A stretch of DNA of 61,141 nt, taken from assembly GCA_017514345.1 (NCBI GenBank), contig JAFWKC010000048.1, positions 1-61,141 of the forward strand, read 5' to 3'. Below, in pieces: positions 15,406 to 26,888 of this stretch. The position numbers were made by a program, and so were the translations under genes. Within the stretch, counting starts at the first letter, position 1; every line of letters starts with the position of its first letter. This stretch comes from Eubacterium sp. GTDB lineage: Bacteria; Bacillota; Clostridia; Oscillospirales; Acutalibacteraceae. The notes under the pieces are model-generated. The model saw only the letters and a list, made by a program, of their open reading frames with translations, did no database searches and was not told the origin of the DNA.

Positions 15406-16200
15406 TTATTTTCTCCTTTTGCTTTTGAGCTCTGACGCCATTAAAATTCCCTGCTTTTCGTTTTTGACGTCGTGCAGGCGGATAATATCCGCGCCGCCGA
15501 AAATTGCCGCCGTATCAGCCGCTATGTTGCCGTACACACGCTCGTCTGGCTTTTCCTGCCCCGAGCCCTTGCCGATAACGCGCTTTCTGCTAACACCGAG
15601 CAGAAGAGGATAGTCGGCTTTTTTGTACAAATCAATATTTGCAATAAGCTCTAAATTTTCCTCGTACGATTTGCCAAAGCCAATTCCCATATCAAAGCAG
15701 AGCTGTTCCTTTTTTATTCCGAACTCATCGCACTTCTGCGCCATATCCTCAAAAAATGCCTTGACCTCGTCAACCGAGCCTGCGCCATTGTGCATTATAA
15801 TCCAGCCTGCGCCGCCGTTTCTGACAATTTCTGCCATATCCGTATTCCAGCTTCCGCTGACGTCGTTAATGATGTCTGCGCCGCATTTAAGGGCAAATTC
15901 GGCGACTTCTGGAAAATACGTATCAACGGATATAGTAATATCAGTTTTCGCGCGCAGAGCCTTTATAACGCCGCTAAGACGCGTTTTTTCCTCGTCGGGC
16001 GATACCTCGCTGTAGCCTGGACGCGTTGACTGAGCGCCTATATCAATAATATCAGCGCCGTCATCAATCAGCATTAATGCGTGACGGACCGCGCTGTCGG
16101 TATCAAAATATTTTCCGCCGTCTGAAAATGAGTCGGGTGTGACGTTCACAATGCCCATAAGCAGCGGACGGTTTTTTATTATACTGTTAAATGAAAACAT
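15406..16200 (-). CDS. folP: Dihydropteroate synthase
   Basis: A 264-residue TIM-barrel enzyme joining p-aminobenzoate to dihydropterin pyrophosphate; it is the sulfonamide target. Signatures: MGIVNVTPDSFSDGGKYF (15-32), DIIDIGAQSTRPGYSEVSPDEE (about 54-75), ISVDTYFPEVAE (about 95), DIINDVSG (about 113), GIGFGKSYEENLELI (about 178) and LLLGVSRKRVIG (about 200). A weak RBS before the ATG may indicate coupling to folE, 17 bases upstream. Confidence 0.97.
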   Translation of the reverse strand: MFSFNSIIKNRPLLMGIVNVTPDSFSDGGKYFDTDSAVRHALMLIDDGADIIDIGAQSTRPGYSEVSPDEEKTRLSGVIKALRAKTDITISVDTYFPEVAEFALKCGADIINDVSGSWNTDMAEIVRNGGAGWIIMHNGAGSVDEVKAFFEDMAQKCDEFGIKKEQLCFDMGIGFGKSYEENLELIANIDLYKKADYPLLLGVSRKRVIGKGSGQEKPDERVYGNIAADTAAIFGGADIIRLHDVKNEKQGILMASELKSKRRK

Positions 16201-16217
16201 TTTTTTATCCCGTTTTA

Positions 16218-16787
16218 TTATTTTGTGAGCAGCGATAATACTTCCGTTCTTGTTCTTTGGTCAGTACGCATAATTCCGCGAAGCGCAGAGGTCTGAGTTA
16301 CTGCACCGAAGGCGCGCGCGCCGCGGATTGACATACACATATGCTCCGCCTCGATAATTACTGCAACGCCCTGCGGCGAAAGATTTTCATTAAGAAAATC
16401 GGCAATATCGTGAGTCAGACGCTCCTGCACCTGCGGCTTTTTTGCAAAGTTTTCAACAATTCTTGCAAGCTTTGACAGACCGATAATTTTGTTGTCGCTT
16501 GGAATATACGCTATGTGAGCCTTGCCGACAAATGGCAGAAGATGATGCTCGCACATTGACGAAAACGGAATATCGCGGACGATAACCATTTCGTCGTTTG
16601 ATTTTTCATCAAACATTTTCAGATGACGCTTAGGGTCCTCGTCAAGTCCGCAGAACATCTCCTCGTACATATTTGCAACACGCTGTGGCGTTTCAACAAG
16701 ACCTGCGCGGTCTGGGTCCTCGCCGACTGCTAAAAGTATATCGCGTACTGCTTTTTTTATAACTTCCTTATTTTCGGGTGAAATCAT
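16218..16787 (-). CDS. folE: GTP cyclohydrolase I
   Basis: A 189-residue enzyme converting GTP to dihydroneopterin triphosphate, the first folate step. The zinc ligands are in [20 protein letters not shown] (about 78-97) and [17 protein letters not shown] (about 147-163). [22 protein letters not shown] is the family's central motif. A good RBS (AGGAGAAA) precedes the ATG. It is the first folate gene and starts 9 bases after the LCP-like gene, so the origin-adjacent promoter may drive the whole run. Confidence 0.97.
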   Translation of the reverse strand: MISPENKEVIKKAVRDILLAVGEDPDRAGLVETPQRVANMYEEMFCGLDEDPKRHLKMFDEKSNDEMVIVRDIPFSSMCEHHLLPFVGKAHIAYIPSDNKIIGLSKLARIVENFAKKPQVQERLTHDIADFLNENLSPQGVAVIIEAEHMCMSIRGARAFGAVTQTSALRGIMRTDQRTRTEVLSLLTK

Positions 16788-16796
16788 ATTTTTCTC

Positions 16797-17717
16797 CTAT
16801 TTGCTGAAATATCCCTTTATTTCCTTAACGCTGTCCTGAGTAATAGTTTTGCCCTCATATTTCGTATCCGCGCTGTAAAGCGTAATGCTCGTGTTAGCCT
16901 TGCAGAATACCATTAGCGCATTTTTGTTATTTTCAAAATTACGAACGGTAACGTTAGTCGTAGCCGATTTAATAAACAATCTGAAAAGCGAATCGCAGTC
17001 CTCATAATTATCGGCATTAAACAGTCTTGTCAGAGAATAGAGAATAATCTCATTTTCTGCTGAATAGTTTTTCTTTTCGTCAGAGTAATATCTGATAAGA
17101 TTTGAAAGCGTCTGGGCGTCAATTTTCTGTTCGCCTTCATTAAGATGAACGGTGTATTTATTATCACCCTTGCCGCCTGTAAACTTAATATCCTCGGAAA
17201 TAGGATAAATAAAGGTGCCGAGCTTCGTCACAAAATTATTAAACGACGTCGTATCAAATTCGGCAAAATAATCAATCTGAATTCCGAGGTATTCGGTCAG
17301 CTTTGTCTGCAACGACGCGCCGCCGCCCGTGGAATAAATATCATAAAGGCTTTTTCCGTCGATTTTCATACCTCTGAAAAGCGAGCACACCTTATATGCC
17401 TTATTTGTCTTATCAGCCTGAACTAAAAATATGAAATTAATAGCAGTTTTGTCCTCGTCGGTTTCAAATACGAGAAAATTTGTTTTACCCTCTATTTCGG
17501 GCAAGATTTCCTCCTGCACCTCATTTTCCGTTACAGTTATTTCGCCCTTGCCGAAAAAGTCGGCAGCCGATGAATAATGCTGTGAAAGAAAAACGATAAA
17601 TGCAACTGTAAAAATGACAATAAAGACGAGAAGAACTCTTAATATCTGAGTTTCTTTACTGCTTTTGTACGTTGATTTCGGGAAATAAATATCCCCTCTG
17701 TTTTTAAAAATTTTCAT
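16797..17717 (-). CDS. LCP (LytR-CpsA-Psr)-like membrane protein with degenerate active site
   Basis: A 306-residue protein with an N-terminal anchor helix (about 25-45) and an extracytoplasmic LCP-like domain. NFLVFETDEDKTAINFIFLV (about 80-99) stands where LCP enzymes have a G-x-D-x-R ... S-D-T-M motif, and VCSLFRGMKIDG stands where they have S-I-P-R-D. The catalytic Asp/Arg residues are largely missing, though the fold pattern (ASLQTKLTEYLGIQIDYFAEFDTTSFNNFVTKLG) remains. True LCP enzymes ligate teichoic acid or polysaccharide to peptidoglycan. This copy is probably non-catalytic or binds a different lipid. It is divergent from dnaA and upstream of folE. Confidence 0.65.
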   Translation of the reverse strand: MKIFKNRGDIYFPKSTYKSSKETQILRVLLVFIVIFTVAFIVFLSQHYSSAADFFGKGEITVTENEVQEEILPEIEGKTNFLVFETDEDKTAINFIFLVQADKTNKAYKVCSLFRGMKIDGKSLYDIYSTGGGASLQTKLTEYLGIQIDYFAEFDTTSFNNFVTKLGTFIYPISEDIKFTGGKGDNKYTVHLNEGEQKIDAQTLSNLIRYYSDEKKNYSAENEIILYSLTRLFNADNYEDCDSLFRLFIKSATTNVTVRNFENNKNALMVFCKANTSITLYSADTKYEGKTITQDSVKEIKGYFSK

Positions 17718-17738
17718 ACATATCTCCTGTCAGATTTT

Positions 17739-17767
17739 ATTATATATTACGATGTATAAAAGTTCAA
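17739..17767 (-). promoter_or_regulatory. Promoter of the LCP-like/folate operon
   Basis: Minus strand TTGAAC (17767-17762), a 17-base spacer and TATAAT (17744-17739), with AGGAGA before the ATG. It fires away from dnaA. Confidence 0.75.
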
Positions 17768-17857
17768 GAAAATAATTTATATTATAAAAAATATACGCAA
17801 TTCTGATAATGGCTAAAATATAGATGTTTTTAATAATTAAAATATTTAAAATATATA

Positions 17858-17886
17858 TTGACTAAAATAATAATTTTTATTATAAT
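17858..17886 (+). promoter_or_regulatory. dnaA promoter
   Basis: TTGACT (17858-17863), a 17-base spacer and TATAAT (17881-17886). The gap 17718-17937 is very AT-rich and holds the two divergent promoters. I see no TTATCCACA-type or TTTTSAACA-type box in it. Confidence 0.75.
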
Positions 17887-17937
17887 AAAGAGTGACGTTT
17901 TATAATCTGAAAATTTAATTTATAAGAAAGGCTATAT

Positions 17938-19284
17938 ATGGATAATTTTACTGATATCTGGGACGGCGTTTTAGCTTACTGCAAGGAACGCACTACAGCC
18001 ACGGCATACAGGCTGTGGATTGAGTCGGCTACTATGGTAGCCTTTGACGGCAGCACCGCTCAGATTTTGTTTTCAAATGATTTTAAAAAGAATACAGTGC
18101 TTTCTCAGTACGAAGGCTTATTTAACGAAGCCTTTGAGGAGGTTTGCGGCTTTCCCGTACATCTTGACTGCTTTTCACCCGAGTCCTTTACTAACGAGGA
18201 AACAAAAAAGAATAACAGTCTGATTGATTTAAAAAATGAAATTTACACCTTTAATAATTTCATTGTGGGAAATTCAAACAAATTTGCATACACGGCGGCG
18301 AGGGCAATAGCTCTTGACCCAGGCGGACAGATTAACCGCGAAAACGGAATTGCAAATTATAATCCTCTTTTTATTTACGGTAATTCAGGACTCGGAAAAA
18401 CTCACCTTTTAAACGCTATTATCAACGAGGTCAGAATTAATTATCCCGAGCTTAAGGTAGTTTACATAACGAGCGAGGATTTTATCAACGAATTTATGGG
18501 AGTTCTCTATAATAAAAAGACTGAGGAATTCCGTGAAAAATACAGAAATATTGACGTATTTCTTGTTGACGATATTCAGTATATCGCAGGTAAGGAATCA
18601 ACGGAGTGGGAATTTTTCCACACCTTTAACGCACTTGTTGATAACGGCAAGCAGGTCGTTCTTACCTCTGACCGCGCGCCGAAGGATATAAAATCAATTA
18701 TTGACCGACTTCGCGGCAGATTTGAAAGCGGACTTATCGTTGATATCCAGAGTCCAGAATACGAAACGCGATGCGCTATCATAAAGCGTAAGGCTGAAAT
18801 GCTCAATTTTGAAATTCCCGAAAACGTAGTTAATTATATCGCAGAACGAATTAAAACTAATATCCGTCAGCTTGAAGGAATTACAAAGAAGCTTCACGCA
18901 ATGTGTACATATGGCGAAGAAATGCCTACTATTGCACTTGCACAGGACGCAATCAAGGACGTTATATATGACGACGTTCCGCCGCTTCCTATTACAATTA
19001 CAAGAATTGTAGACGAGGTAAGCAGAACGACGGGCATATCAGTTGAGGATATCTATAGCAACAAGCATAATGCTGACGTTTCAAACGCGCGAAAGATGTG
19101 CTTTTATATTATCCGCGAGGTAACGAATATCAGCTACAAAGAAATCGGTAAGGAATTTAATCGTAATCATTCGACAGTTATTTATAACGTTGATAATTTT
19201 GCCGATACGCTTAAACAAAATTCAACGCTTAATTCTCAGGTGCTTGATATTATTAATAATATTAAGGATGACCAATACCAATAA
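17938..19284 (+). CDS. dnaA: Chromosomal replication initiator DnaA
   Basis: A 448-residue initiator: domain I (1-75), short linker, AAA+ domain (about 105-325) with Walker A GNSGLGKTH (148-156), Walker B FLVDDIQY (207-214) and sensor/arginine-finger region DRLRGRFESGLIVDI. Domain IV (about 350-448) binds DnaA boxes. Its signature is altered: where most bacteria have G-G-R-D-H-T-T-V it reads FNRNHSTV (407-414), and the basic loop equivalent to E. coli KRRSRS (containing R399) reads NKHNAD. These are base-contact positions. The downstream repeats also differ from the standard DnaA box (see oriC). Confidence 0.98.
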   Translation: MDNFTDIWDGVLAYCKERTTATAYRLWIESATMVAFDGSTAQILFSNDFKKNTVLSQYEGLFNEAFEEVCGFPVHLDCFSPESFTNEETKKNNSLIDLKNEIYTFNNFIVGNSNKFAYTAARAIALDPGGQINRENGIANYNPLFIYGNSGLGKTHLLNAIINEVRINYPELKVVYITSEDFINEFMGVLYNKKTEEFREKYRNIDVFLVDDIQYIAGKESTEWEFFHTFNALVDNGKQVVLTSDRAPKDIKSIIDRLRGRFESGLIVDIQSPEYETRCAIIKRKAEMLNFEIPENVVNYIAERIKTNIRQLEGITKKLHAMCTYGEEMPTIALAQDAIKDVIYDDVPPLPITITRIVDEVSRTTGISVEDIYSNKHNADVSNARKMCFYIIREVTNISYKEIGKEFNRNHSTVIYNVDNFADTLKQNSTLNSQVLDIINNIKDDQYQ

Positions 19285-19439
19285 TTTTCAACATTTTTTT
19301 CATTTTCAACAATAAAGTTTTAAACATAGTGTGTTGAATAAAAAAATTTTGAACAATATCAACAAATTTTGAACATTAAAAATTTTCGATTGTTGATATG
19401 AAAAATGCGGCGCTGTAATGATTTTGAGAGTTTTGAACA
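19285..19439. other. oriC candidate: eight divergent DnaA-box-like 9-mers
   Basis: The dnaA-dnaN gap holds TTTTCAACA at 19285-19293 and 19303-19311; TTTTGAACA at 19347-19355, 19367-19375 and 19431-19439; ATATCAACA at 19356-19364; and, on the minus strand, TATTCAACA at 19340-19332 and ATATCAACA at 19399-19391. The shared form is WWWTSAACA, against the usual TTATCCACA. Boxes 4, 5 and 6 are nearly contiguous. The surrounding sequence is AT-rich and could unwind. Position after dnaA is a common oriC place. No canonical box was found here. Confidence 0.7.
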
Positions 19440-19547
19440 TTTTGCACCGCCTATAATACTATTTCTAAGAGTTAATATTAAAGATGATATGGAAAAAATT
19501 TGAATTTTCGGATAAATTCGGATTTTTTCGAGGAAAGGAATGTCAAT

Positions 19548-20657
19548 ATGAAATTTACGTGTAATACAAAGGAGCTTTCTGTTGCTTGTAATAACGTTAT
19601 GAGAGCAGTCAGCACAAAGGTTACTATCCCTACTATTGAAGGTATACTTATTGAATGCGGCTCAGACACGCTTAGCCTTACTGGATATGATTTTGAATTT
19701 GGTATTAATACAATACTAAGTGTTGACGTTGTTGAAGCAGGAGATATTGTTATTAATGCAAAGGTTTTCAGCAATATTATTAATAAGCTCGACGACGAAA
19801 ACGTTACTATCGAAACTAACGGCACCTCAGTTTCTATTATCAGCGGCGCTGCACAGTATAATATTACGGGTATTGACGCAAACGATTATCCTGAGCTTCC
19901 GTCAGTTAATAACGGTGAAAACTTTAAGTTTAATCAGAATCAACTTCGTTCAATGGTAAATCAGACTATTTTTGCAGTCGCAGACAGCGAAAGCGGAAAT
20001 CCAGTTTATACTGGCTTAAAGTTTAATATCAGCAACGGTATGTTTACGTTAATCGGTGTTGATGGCTTCCGTCTTGCTATCAGAAAGGAAGCTATTGATT
20101 ACAGCGGCGAGGAGCAGGATTTTATTGTACCAAAGAAAACGATAAGAGAGCTTATTAAGCTTATTGACGATGAGGATAACGATATTGACGTCAGCATCGG
20201 CAAAAGACATATTGTTTTTGAAATTGGCAATTATTCAATTATCAGCCGACTTCTTGACGGTGAATTTATTGATTACAGAACTGCTATACCAAAAGCAATT
20301 TCAACAACGGTTCTTATTAATACGGTTGACGCTGTTAATTGTATTAACCGTACGCTTCCCGTTATTGAAAATAATCAGAAAAACCCTATCAGATGTATGT
20401 TTGATAACGACCAGATGAGAGTATCGACAGTATCAAGCCTCGGCAGAGTTGTTGATTATACGCACGCAAATACGTCTGGCGAAAGAGTAGAAATCGGCTT
20501 TAACTCAAAATTTATTCTTGATGCACTTAACGCTGCCGATACTGATGAGGTTAAAATTGAAATTGCAAGCCCGACAAGTCCAGTACAGATTAAACCGATT
20601 AACGGCGAAGGCTTCATTTTCCTCGTGCTTCCTATGAGATTAAGAAATGAAAATTAA
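19548..20657 (+). CDS. dnaN: DNA polymerase III beta subunit (sliding clamp)
   Basis: A 369-residue clamp that encircles DNA and tethers polymerase. ATG 19548 (MKFTCNTKELSVACNNVMRAV) is chosen because AAAGGA lies 8 bases upstream; a frame open from 19500 is rejected. Family features: VSTKVTIPTIEGILIE (about 20-35), LTGYDFEFGI (about 42), the DNA-facing VDGFRLAIR (about 172) and the C-terminal FLVLPMRL binding pocket. A TATAAT at 19452-19457 may be its -10, with a weak -35 that overlaps the last 9-mer repeat. Confidence 0.97.
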   Translation: MKFTCNTKELSVACNNVMRAVSTKVTIPTIEGILIECGSDTLSLTGYDFEFGINTILSVDVVEAGDIVINAKVFSNIINKLDDENVTIETNGTSVSIISGAAQYNITGIDANDYPELPSVNNGENFKFNQNQLRSMVNQTIFAVADSESGNPVYTGLKFNISNGMFTLIGVDGFRLAIRKEAIDYSGEEQDFIVPKKTIRELIKLIDDEDNDIDVSIGKRHIVFEIGNYSIISRLLDGEFIDYRTAIPKAISTTVLINTVDAVNCINRTLPVIENNQKNPIRCMFDNDQMRVSTVSSLGRVVDYTHANTSGERVEIGFNSKFILDALNAADTDEVKIEIASPTSPVQIKPINGEGFIFLVLPMRLRNEN

Positions 20658-20898
20658 CGTTAAAATAAAAGAGCACAGCAAAGAGGTTGTAAAAATCAAT
20701 ACTGATTTTATACAGCTTCAGTCGTTTCTTAAATTTAAGGGAATAAGCGAAACGGGCGGACAGGCAAAGGAATTTATTAACGACGGAATTATCCGCGTTA
20801 ACGGAGAGGTTTGCACGGCTCGCGGAAAAAAACTCAGAAACGGTGATATTGTTACTGCTTTCGGAACAGAATATCAGATTGTAAATGAAAATAAATAA
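20647..20898 (+). CDS. yaaA: S4-domain RNA-binding protein YaaA/RlbA
   Basis: An 83-residue protein made almost entirely of an S4 domain: TDFIQLQSFLKFKGISETGGQAKEFINDGIIRVNGEVCTARGKKLRNGDIV (about 18-68). It normally lies between dnaN and recF in Firmicutes; it is implicated in ribosome or RNA binding but is poorly characterised. Its ATG overlaps the dnaN end by 11 bases and its end overlaps recF by 14 bases, which implies translational coupling. Confidence 0.93.
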   Translation: MKINVKIKEHSKEVVKINTDFIQLQSFLKFKGISETGGQAKEFINDGIIRVNGEVCTARGKKLRNGDIVTAFGTEYQIVNENK

Positions 20899-21973
20899 AA
20901 TTGATATAACAAATTTTCGCAATATTGAAAAGCTGACGGCGGAATTTGACGACGTTAATATTGTTTGGGGCGAAAATGCTCAGGGAAAAACTAATCTCGT
21001 TGAAGCGCTGTATCTTTTTACAGGCGCAAAAAGCTTTCGCGGAGTAAGAGATAGCGAGCTTGTAAAATTTGACGCTGAATTTTCAAAAATCAAAATTGAT
21101 TTTGAAAGCGAAAAAAGACAGCAGAGCGCTGAGCTTGTTATTAAAGGCAGGCGCGAGGCTACGCTTAACGGCGTAAAGAAAAAAAGCGCCGCAGAGCTTG
21201 GGGACAGCATAAAAGCAGTTATCTTTTCACCCGTTCATCTAAGTATGATTAAGGACGGACCGATTGAAAGAAGAAAATTTATTGACGGCGCGCTTTGTCA
21301 GCTCAAAAGCGGATACAAAAATCTTCTTAAGGATTATAACCGTGCGCTCGTTCAGAGAAATAATCTTCTGAAAGACGTTTACTCAAATCCCGAGCTTGAT
21401 TCGCTTTTATATATCTGGAATACAAACCTTGCAAGGTTCGGCGCAAAAATTGTTTATCAGAGATTGAAATATATTGAAACGATTACGCCGTTTATCAAGG
21501 ATATTTACAGCGGAATTAGCGGCGGCAGCGAAGAAATCGAAATTCAGTATATCGGCTCAGCAGAAAAGGTATGCCCTACTGACGAAATTGAAAAAAATAT
21601 TCTGAAGCTGCTTGATGAAAACAAGGTTCAGGATTTGCAGAACAAAACGACCTCGGCAGGCGCGCACCGTGACGATATTGATATTTTGATAAACGGAAAA
21701 TCGGCGCGTAAATTCGGCTCGCAGGGACAGCAGAGAAGCTGCGTGCTTGCGCTTAAGCTTGCAGAAGCGGCGCTGCTTGAACAGATGACGGGCGAAAAGC
21801 CTATTGCACTTCTTGACGACGTTATGAGCGAGCTTGACGAAAAGCGTCAGGATTATATTCTTAACAGAATTAAGGGGCTTCAGGTTTTCATAACCTGCTG
21901 TGACAAGGAGCAGATATTAAGACTTAAAGAAGGTAAAACCTTCAACATTGATAACGGAAAAATAGTTAATTAA
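20885..21973 (+). CDS. recF: DNA replication and repair protein RecF
   Basis: A 362-residue SMC-like ATPase that helps load RecA at gapped DNA and restart forks. Walker A is in NIVWGENAQGKTNLVEALYLF (26-46). The signature region is KFGSQGQQRSCVLALKLAEAALL (about 277-299) and Walker B is PIALLDDVMSELDEKR (about 306-321). N-terminal KINKIDITNFRNIEKL is typical. It overlaps yaaA and ends 1 base before remB. Confidence 0.97.
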   Translation: MKINKIDITNFRNIEKLTAEFDDVNIVWGENAQGKTNLVEALYLFTGAKSFRGVRDSELVKFDAEFSKIKIDFESEKRQQSAELVIKGRREATLNGVKKKSAAELGDSIKAVIFSPVHLSMIKDGPIERRKFIDGALCQLKSGYKNLLKDYNRALVQRNNLLKDVYSNPELDSLLYIWNTNLARFGAKIVYQRLKYIETITPFIKDIYSGISGGSEEIEIQYIGSAEKVCPTDEIEKNILKLLDENKVQDLQNKTTSAGAHRDDIDILINGKSARKFGSQGQQRSCVLALKLAEAALLEQMTGEKPIALLDDVMSELDEKRQDYILNRIKGLQVFITCCDKEQILRLKEGKTFNIDNGKIVN

Positions 21974-21974
21974 G

Positions 21975-22208
21975 ATGTATATTCATTTAGGAGAGGACAC
22001 GGTAATCACCGACAAGGGTATTATTGGTATATTTGATATGGATACCTCGACCGTCAACAAGGCGACGCGTGATTATCTGTCAAAAGCAGAAAAGGACAAA
22101 AAAATAATTTACGTTAATTACGACTTGCCGAAAAGCTTTATTGTAACAGACGAAGCAGTTTTCGTAAGTCCGATTAATACAGGCACTCTTTATAAAAGGA
22201 GTAAATAA
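21975..22208 (+). CDS. remB: DUF370/RemB-family small regulatory protein (YaaB-like)
   Basis: A 77-residue protein beginning MYIHLGEDTVITDKGIIGIF with FDMDTSTVNKATRDYL and later FIVTDEAVFVSPINTGTLYKR. This is the YaaB/RemB (DUF370) pattern and lies in its classic place between recF and gyrB. In Bacillus RemA/RemB help activate extracellular-matrix genes; the role in other Firmicutes is less clear. Confidence 0.9.
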   Translation: MYIHLGEDTVITDKGIIGIFDMDTSTVNKATRDYLSKAEKDKKIIYVNYDLPKSFIVTDEAVFVSPINTGTLYKRSK

Positions 22209-22240
22209 ATCAGTAAATTTAGAATTATCGAAGGAGATAA

Positions 22241-24241
<2,001 letters not shown>

Positions 24242-24259
24242 AGAAAGGAGTGCTTATTA

Positions 24260-26788
24260 ATGAATGAAGAAATTCGCTACGACAACCAAAAAATCGTAGA
24301 TGTTGAAATCAGCGATGAAATTCGTAAGGCGTTCCTTGATTATTCAATGAGCGTAATTGTATCGCGTGCACTGCCTGACGTCCGCGACGGACTTAAGCCC
24401 GTACACAGACGTATTCTTTATGCGATGTACAAAAACAATCTTTATCCCACAAGCCCGTACAGAAAGTGCGCTACCACCGTCGGCGACGTGCTCGGTCACT
24501 ATCATCCGCACGGTGACGCTTCCGTTTACGACGCTATGGTAAGACTTGCCCAGACCTTCTCGATGAGGCACATTCTCGTTGACGGTCACGGTAACTTCGG
24601 CTCAATCGACGGCGACCCGCCTGCTGCTTACCGTTATACTGAAAGCAGGCTCAGCAAAACAGCGCTCAAAATGCTTGACGATATCAAAAAGGATACCGTT
24701 GACTGGGCGCCGAACTTTGACGATACAGAAAACGAGCCAACCGTTTTACCTGCAAGATTTCCTAATCTTCTTGTAAACGGCTCATCGGGTATTGCTGTAG
24801 GTATGGCGACCAATATTCCGCCTCACAATATGCGCGAGGTTGTCGAGGGTATGTGTCACCTCATTGATAACCCCGAAGCTGAGCTTGAGGACCTTATGCA
24901 GTTTATTAAGGGCCCCGACTTCCCGACAGCGGGCATCATTATGGGCGCAAAGGGCATCCGCGAGGCATACGCAACTGGACGTGGAAAGATTTACGTTCGC
25001 GCACGCGCAGAAATTGTAGAAGCGCGCGGCGACCGCTTCAAGATTGTTGTAACTGAAATTCCGTACGGCGTTAACAAGGCGCGTCTTATCACAAGAATTG
25101 CCGACCTTGTTAAAGAAAAGCGCCTTGAAGGCGTTGCCGACGTTCAGGATTATTCCGACAGACGCGGTATGCACATCGAGGTTACCGTAAAGCGCGACGC
25201 AAACGCGCAGGTTGTGCTCAACAATCTTTACAAGCTTACGGATATGCAGGTTACCTTCGGTACAATTCTTCTTGCGCTTGACGACGGCGTGCCGAAGATT
25301 ATGAACCTCAAGCAAATCCTTGAAAAGTACATAACCTTCCAGAAGGATATTATCCGCAGAAGAACGGAGTTTGACCTCAAAAAAGCGCAGGAAAGAGCGC
25401 ATATTTTAGAAGGTCTTGCAAAGGCTATTGATATCGTTGACGAGGTTATCGCAACAATCCGTGCCTGCAAGGGCGGACAGGCTGAGGCAAAGCAGGCAAT
25501 TATGGATAAGTTCGGCTTTGACGACCCGCAGGCAAGCGCTATCGTAGCTTACCGTCTTGGTCAGCTCGCTGGACTTGAGATTGAAAAAATTCTCAATGAA
25601 CTCGAGGATTTACACACAAGAATTAAGGATTATCTTGATATTCTTGCACACGAGGCGAGAATTGCCGACATAATCAAAGAGGAATCACGCGAAATCGCAG
25701 AAAAATTCGGTGACGAAAGACGTACTGAAATTTCTGCATTTACAGGCGACGTTGACGACGAGGACTTAATTCCCGTTGAGGATTGTATCCTTACTCTCAC
25801 AGAGCGCGGATATATGAAGCGCCAGACGGTTGACACCTACAAGGCGCAGAACCGTGGCGGCAAGGGCATTATGGGTATGTCGCGCCGTGAAGAGGATTAC
25901 GCAAAAACAATGTTCACCTGCTCTACGCATGATTTTGTATTTATCTTTACAAACAAGGGCAAGGTGTTTAAGCTCAAGGGCTACCAGATTCCCGAATCCT
26001 CGCGTACAAGCAAGGGAATGAACGTTGTTAACCTTCTTCCTCTTGAGCAGGAGGAAACCGTTTCGGCAATGGTTAAAATTCCCAAGGAAGAGGAAAGAGC
26101 GTATCTTTGTATGGTTACGCGAAACGGTATTATTAAGAGAACGGCTATCAGTCAGTACGACCATATCAGAAAAACAGGTATTATCGCCATAAATCTTGAC
26201 GAGGGCGACGAGCTTTGCTGGGTTGACGTTACTGACGGCGAACGCGAGCTTATTGTTGCAACGCACGACGGTATGGCAATTTGCTTTAAGGAAAGCGACG
26301 CAAGGCTTATCGGCAGAACTGCCCGCGGCGTAAAGGCTATTCAGCTTAAGGAAGGCGACTACGTTGTCGGCTTTGCAGTAGCAGTTGAGGGCAAGCAGCT
26401 TCTTACCGTAAGCGAAACGGGTTACGGACGAAAGAGCGAATTTTCCGACTACCGCGTTCAGTCGAGAGCAGGAAAGGGTCTTATTAACTACCGTACCGAC
26501 CAGTTCGGAAAGGTTGCTATGATTGCGCCCGTTGACGATGAAAACGATGTAATTATGATTACAACCGACGGAATAGTTATCCGTACTCACGCAGAACAGA
26601 TTTCTGCAGTTAAGCGTCCAGGTAAGGGCGTAAAGGTTATGAGAGTTAATGACGGCGAGCGTCTTGCTACTCTTTCTATCGTTGACAGATACGAGGAAGA
26701 GGAATTAGGCGAGGAAGCTGAAACAGAAGCAGAGGTTTCTGAAAACGCAGAAGCCGACGTAAATAGCGAGGCCGAAAACGAGGAATAA
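24260..26788 (+). CDS. gyrA: DNA gyrase subunit A
   Basis: An 842-residue breakage-reunion subunit. Catalytic tyrosine Y126 is in AAYRYTESR (122-130). The quinolone region reads [10 protein letters not shown] (82-91), with Ala at the E. coli Ser83 position and Ser next to it, as also found naturally in mycobacteria. The GyrA-box that marks gyrase rather than topoisomerase IV is present as QNRGGKG (about 530). A six-bladed C-terminal pinwheel follows, and the last roughly 35 residues are acidic. RBS AAAGGAG. The gene ends the dnaA-gyrA run; 26789-26888 holds no clear terminator. Confidence 0.98.
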   Translation: MNEEIRYDNQKIVDVEISDEIRKAFLDYSMSVIVSRALPDVRDGLKPVHRRILYAMYKNNLYPTSPYRKCATTVGDVLGHYHPHGDASVYDAMVRLAQTFSMRHILVDGHGNFGSIDGDPPAAYRYTESRLSKTALKMLDDIKKDTVDWAPNFDDTENEPTVLPARFPNLLVNGSSGIAVGMATNIPPHNMREVVEGMCHLIDNPEAELEDLMQFIKGPDFPTAGIIMGAKGIREAYATGRGKIYVRARAEIVEARGDRFKIVVTEIPYGVNKARLITRIADLVKEKRLEGVADVQDYSDRRGMHIEVTVKRDANAQVVLNNLYKLTDMQVTFGTILLALDDGVPKIMNLKQILEKYITFQKDIIRRRTEFDLKKAQERAHILEGLAKAIDIVDEVIATIRACKGGQAEAKQAIMDKFGFDDPQASAIVAYRLGQLAGLEIEKILNELEDLHTRIKDYLDILAHEARIADIIKEESREIAEKFGDERRTEISAFTGDVDDEDLIPVEDCILTLTERGYMKRQTVDTYKAQNRGGKGIMGMSRREEDYAKTMFTCSTHDFVFIFTNKGKVFKLKGYQIPESSRTSKGMNVVNLLPLEQEETVSAMVKIPKEEERAYLCMVTRNGIIKRTAISQYDHIRKTGIIAINLDEGDELCWVDVTDGERELIVATHDGMAICFKESDARLIGRTARGVKAIQLKEGDYVVGFAVAVEGKQLLTVSETGYGRKSEFSDYRVQSRAGKGLINYRTDQFGKVAMIAPVDDENDVIMITTDGIVIRTHAEQISAVKRPGKGVKVMRVNDGERLATLSIVDRYEEEELGEEAETEAEVSENAEADVNSEAENEE

Positions 26789-26888
26789 TATTAACAAATT
26801 ATTCACGCCGAATTAAAACCGTAACTAAAAATAACAGCTAATAATATTCATATAACAATTATCCTAAAATCCACCGAGGAGAATAATA

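Noticed and set aside
17718-17937. Search for DnaA boxes upstream of dnaA
   Set aside because: No TTATCCACA or TTTTSAACA-type site was found, so the origin is placed only in the dnaA-dnaN gap.
19439-19460. Strong dnaN promoter
   Set aside because: A TATAAT exists at 19452-19457 but no good -35 at 16-18 bases; only a weak, uncertain promoter can be claimed.
25766-26590. Long minus-strand frame (274 codons) inside gyrA
   Set aside because: It is antisense to the strongly conserved C-terminal pinwheel of GyrA and has no RBS; its composition is that of a shadow frame.
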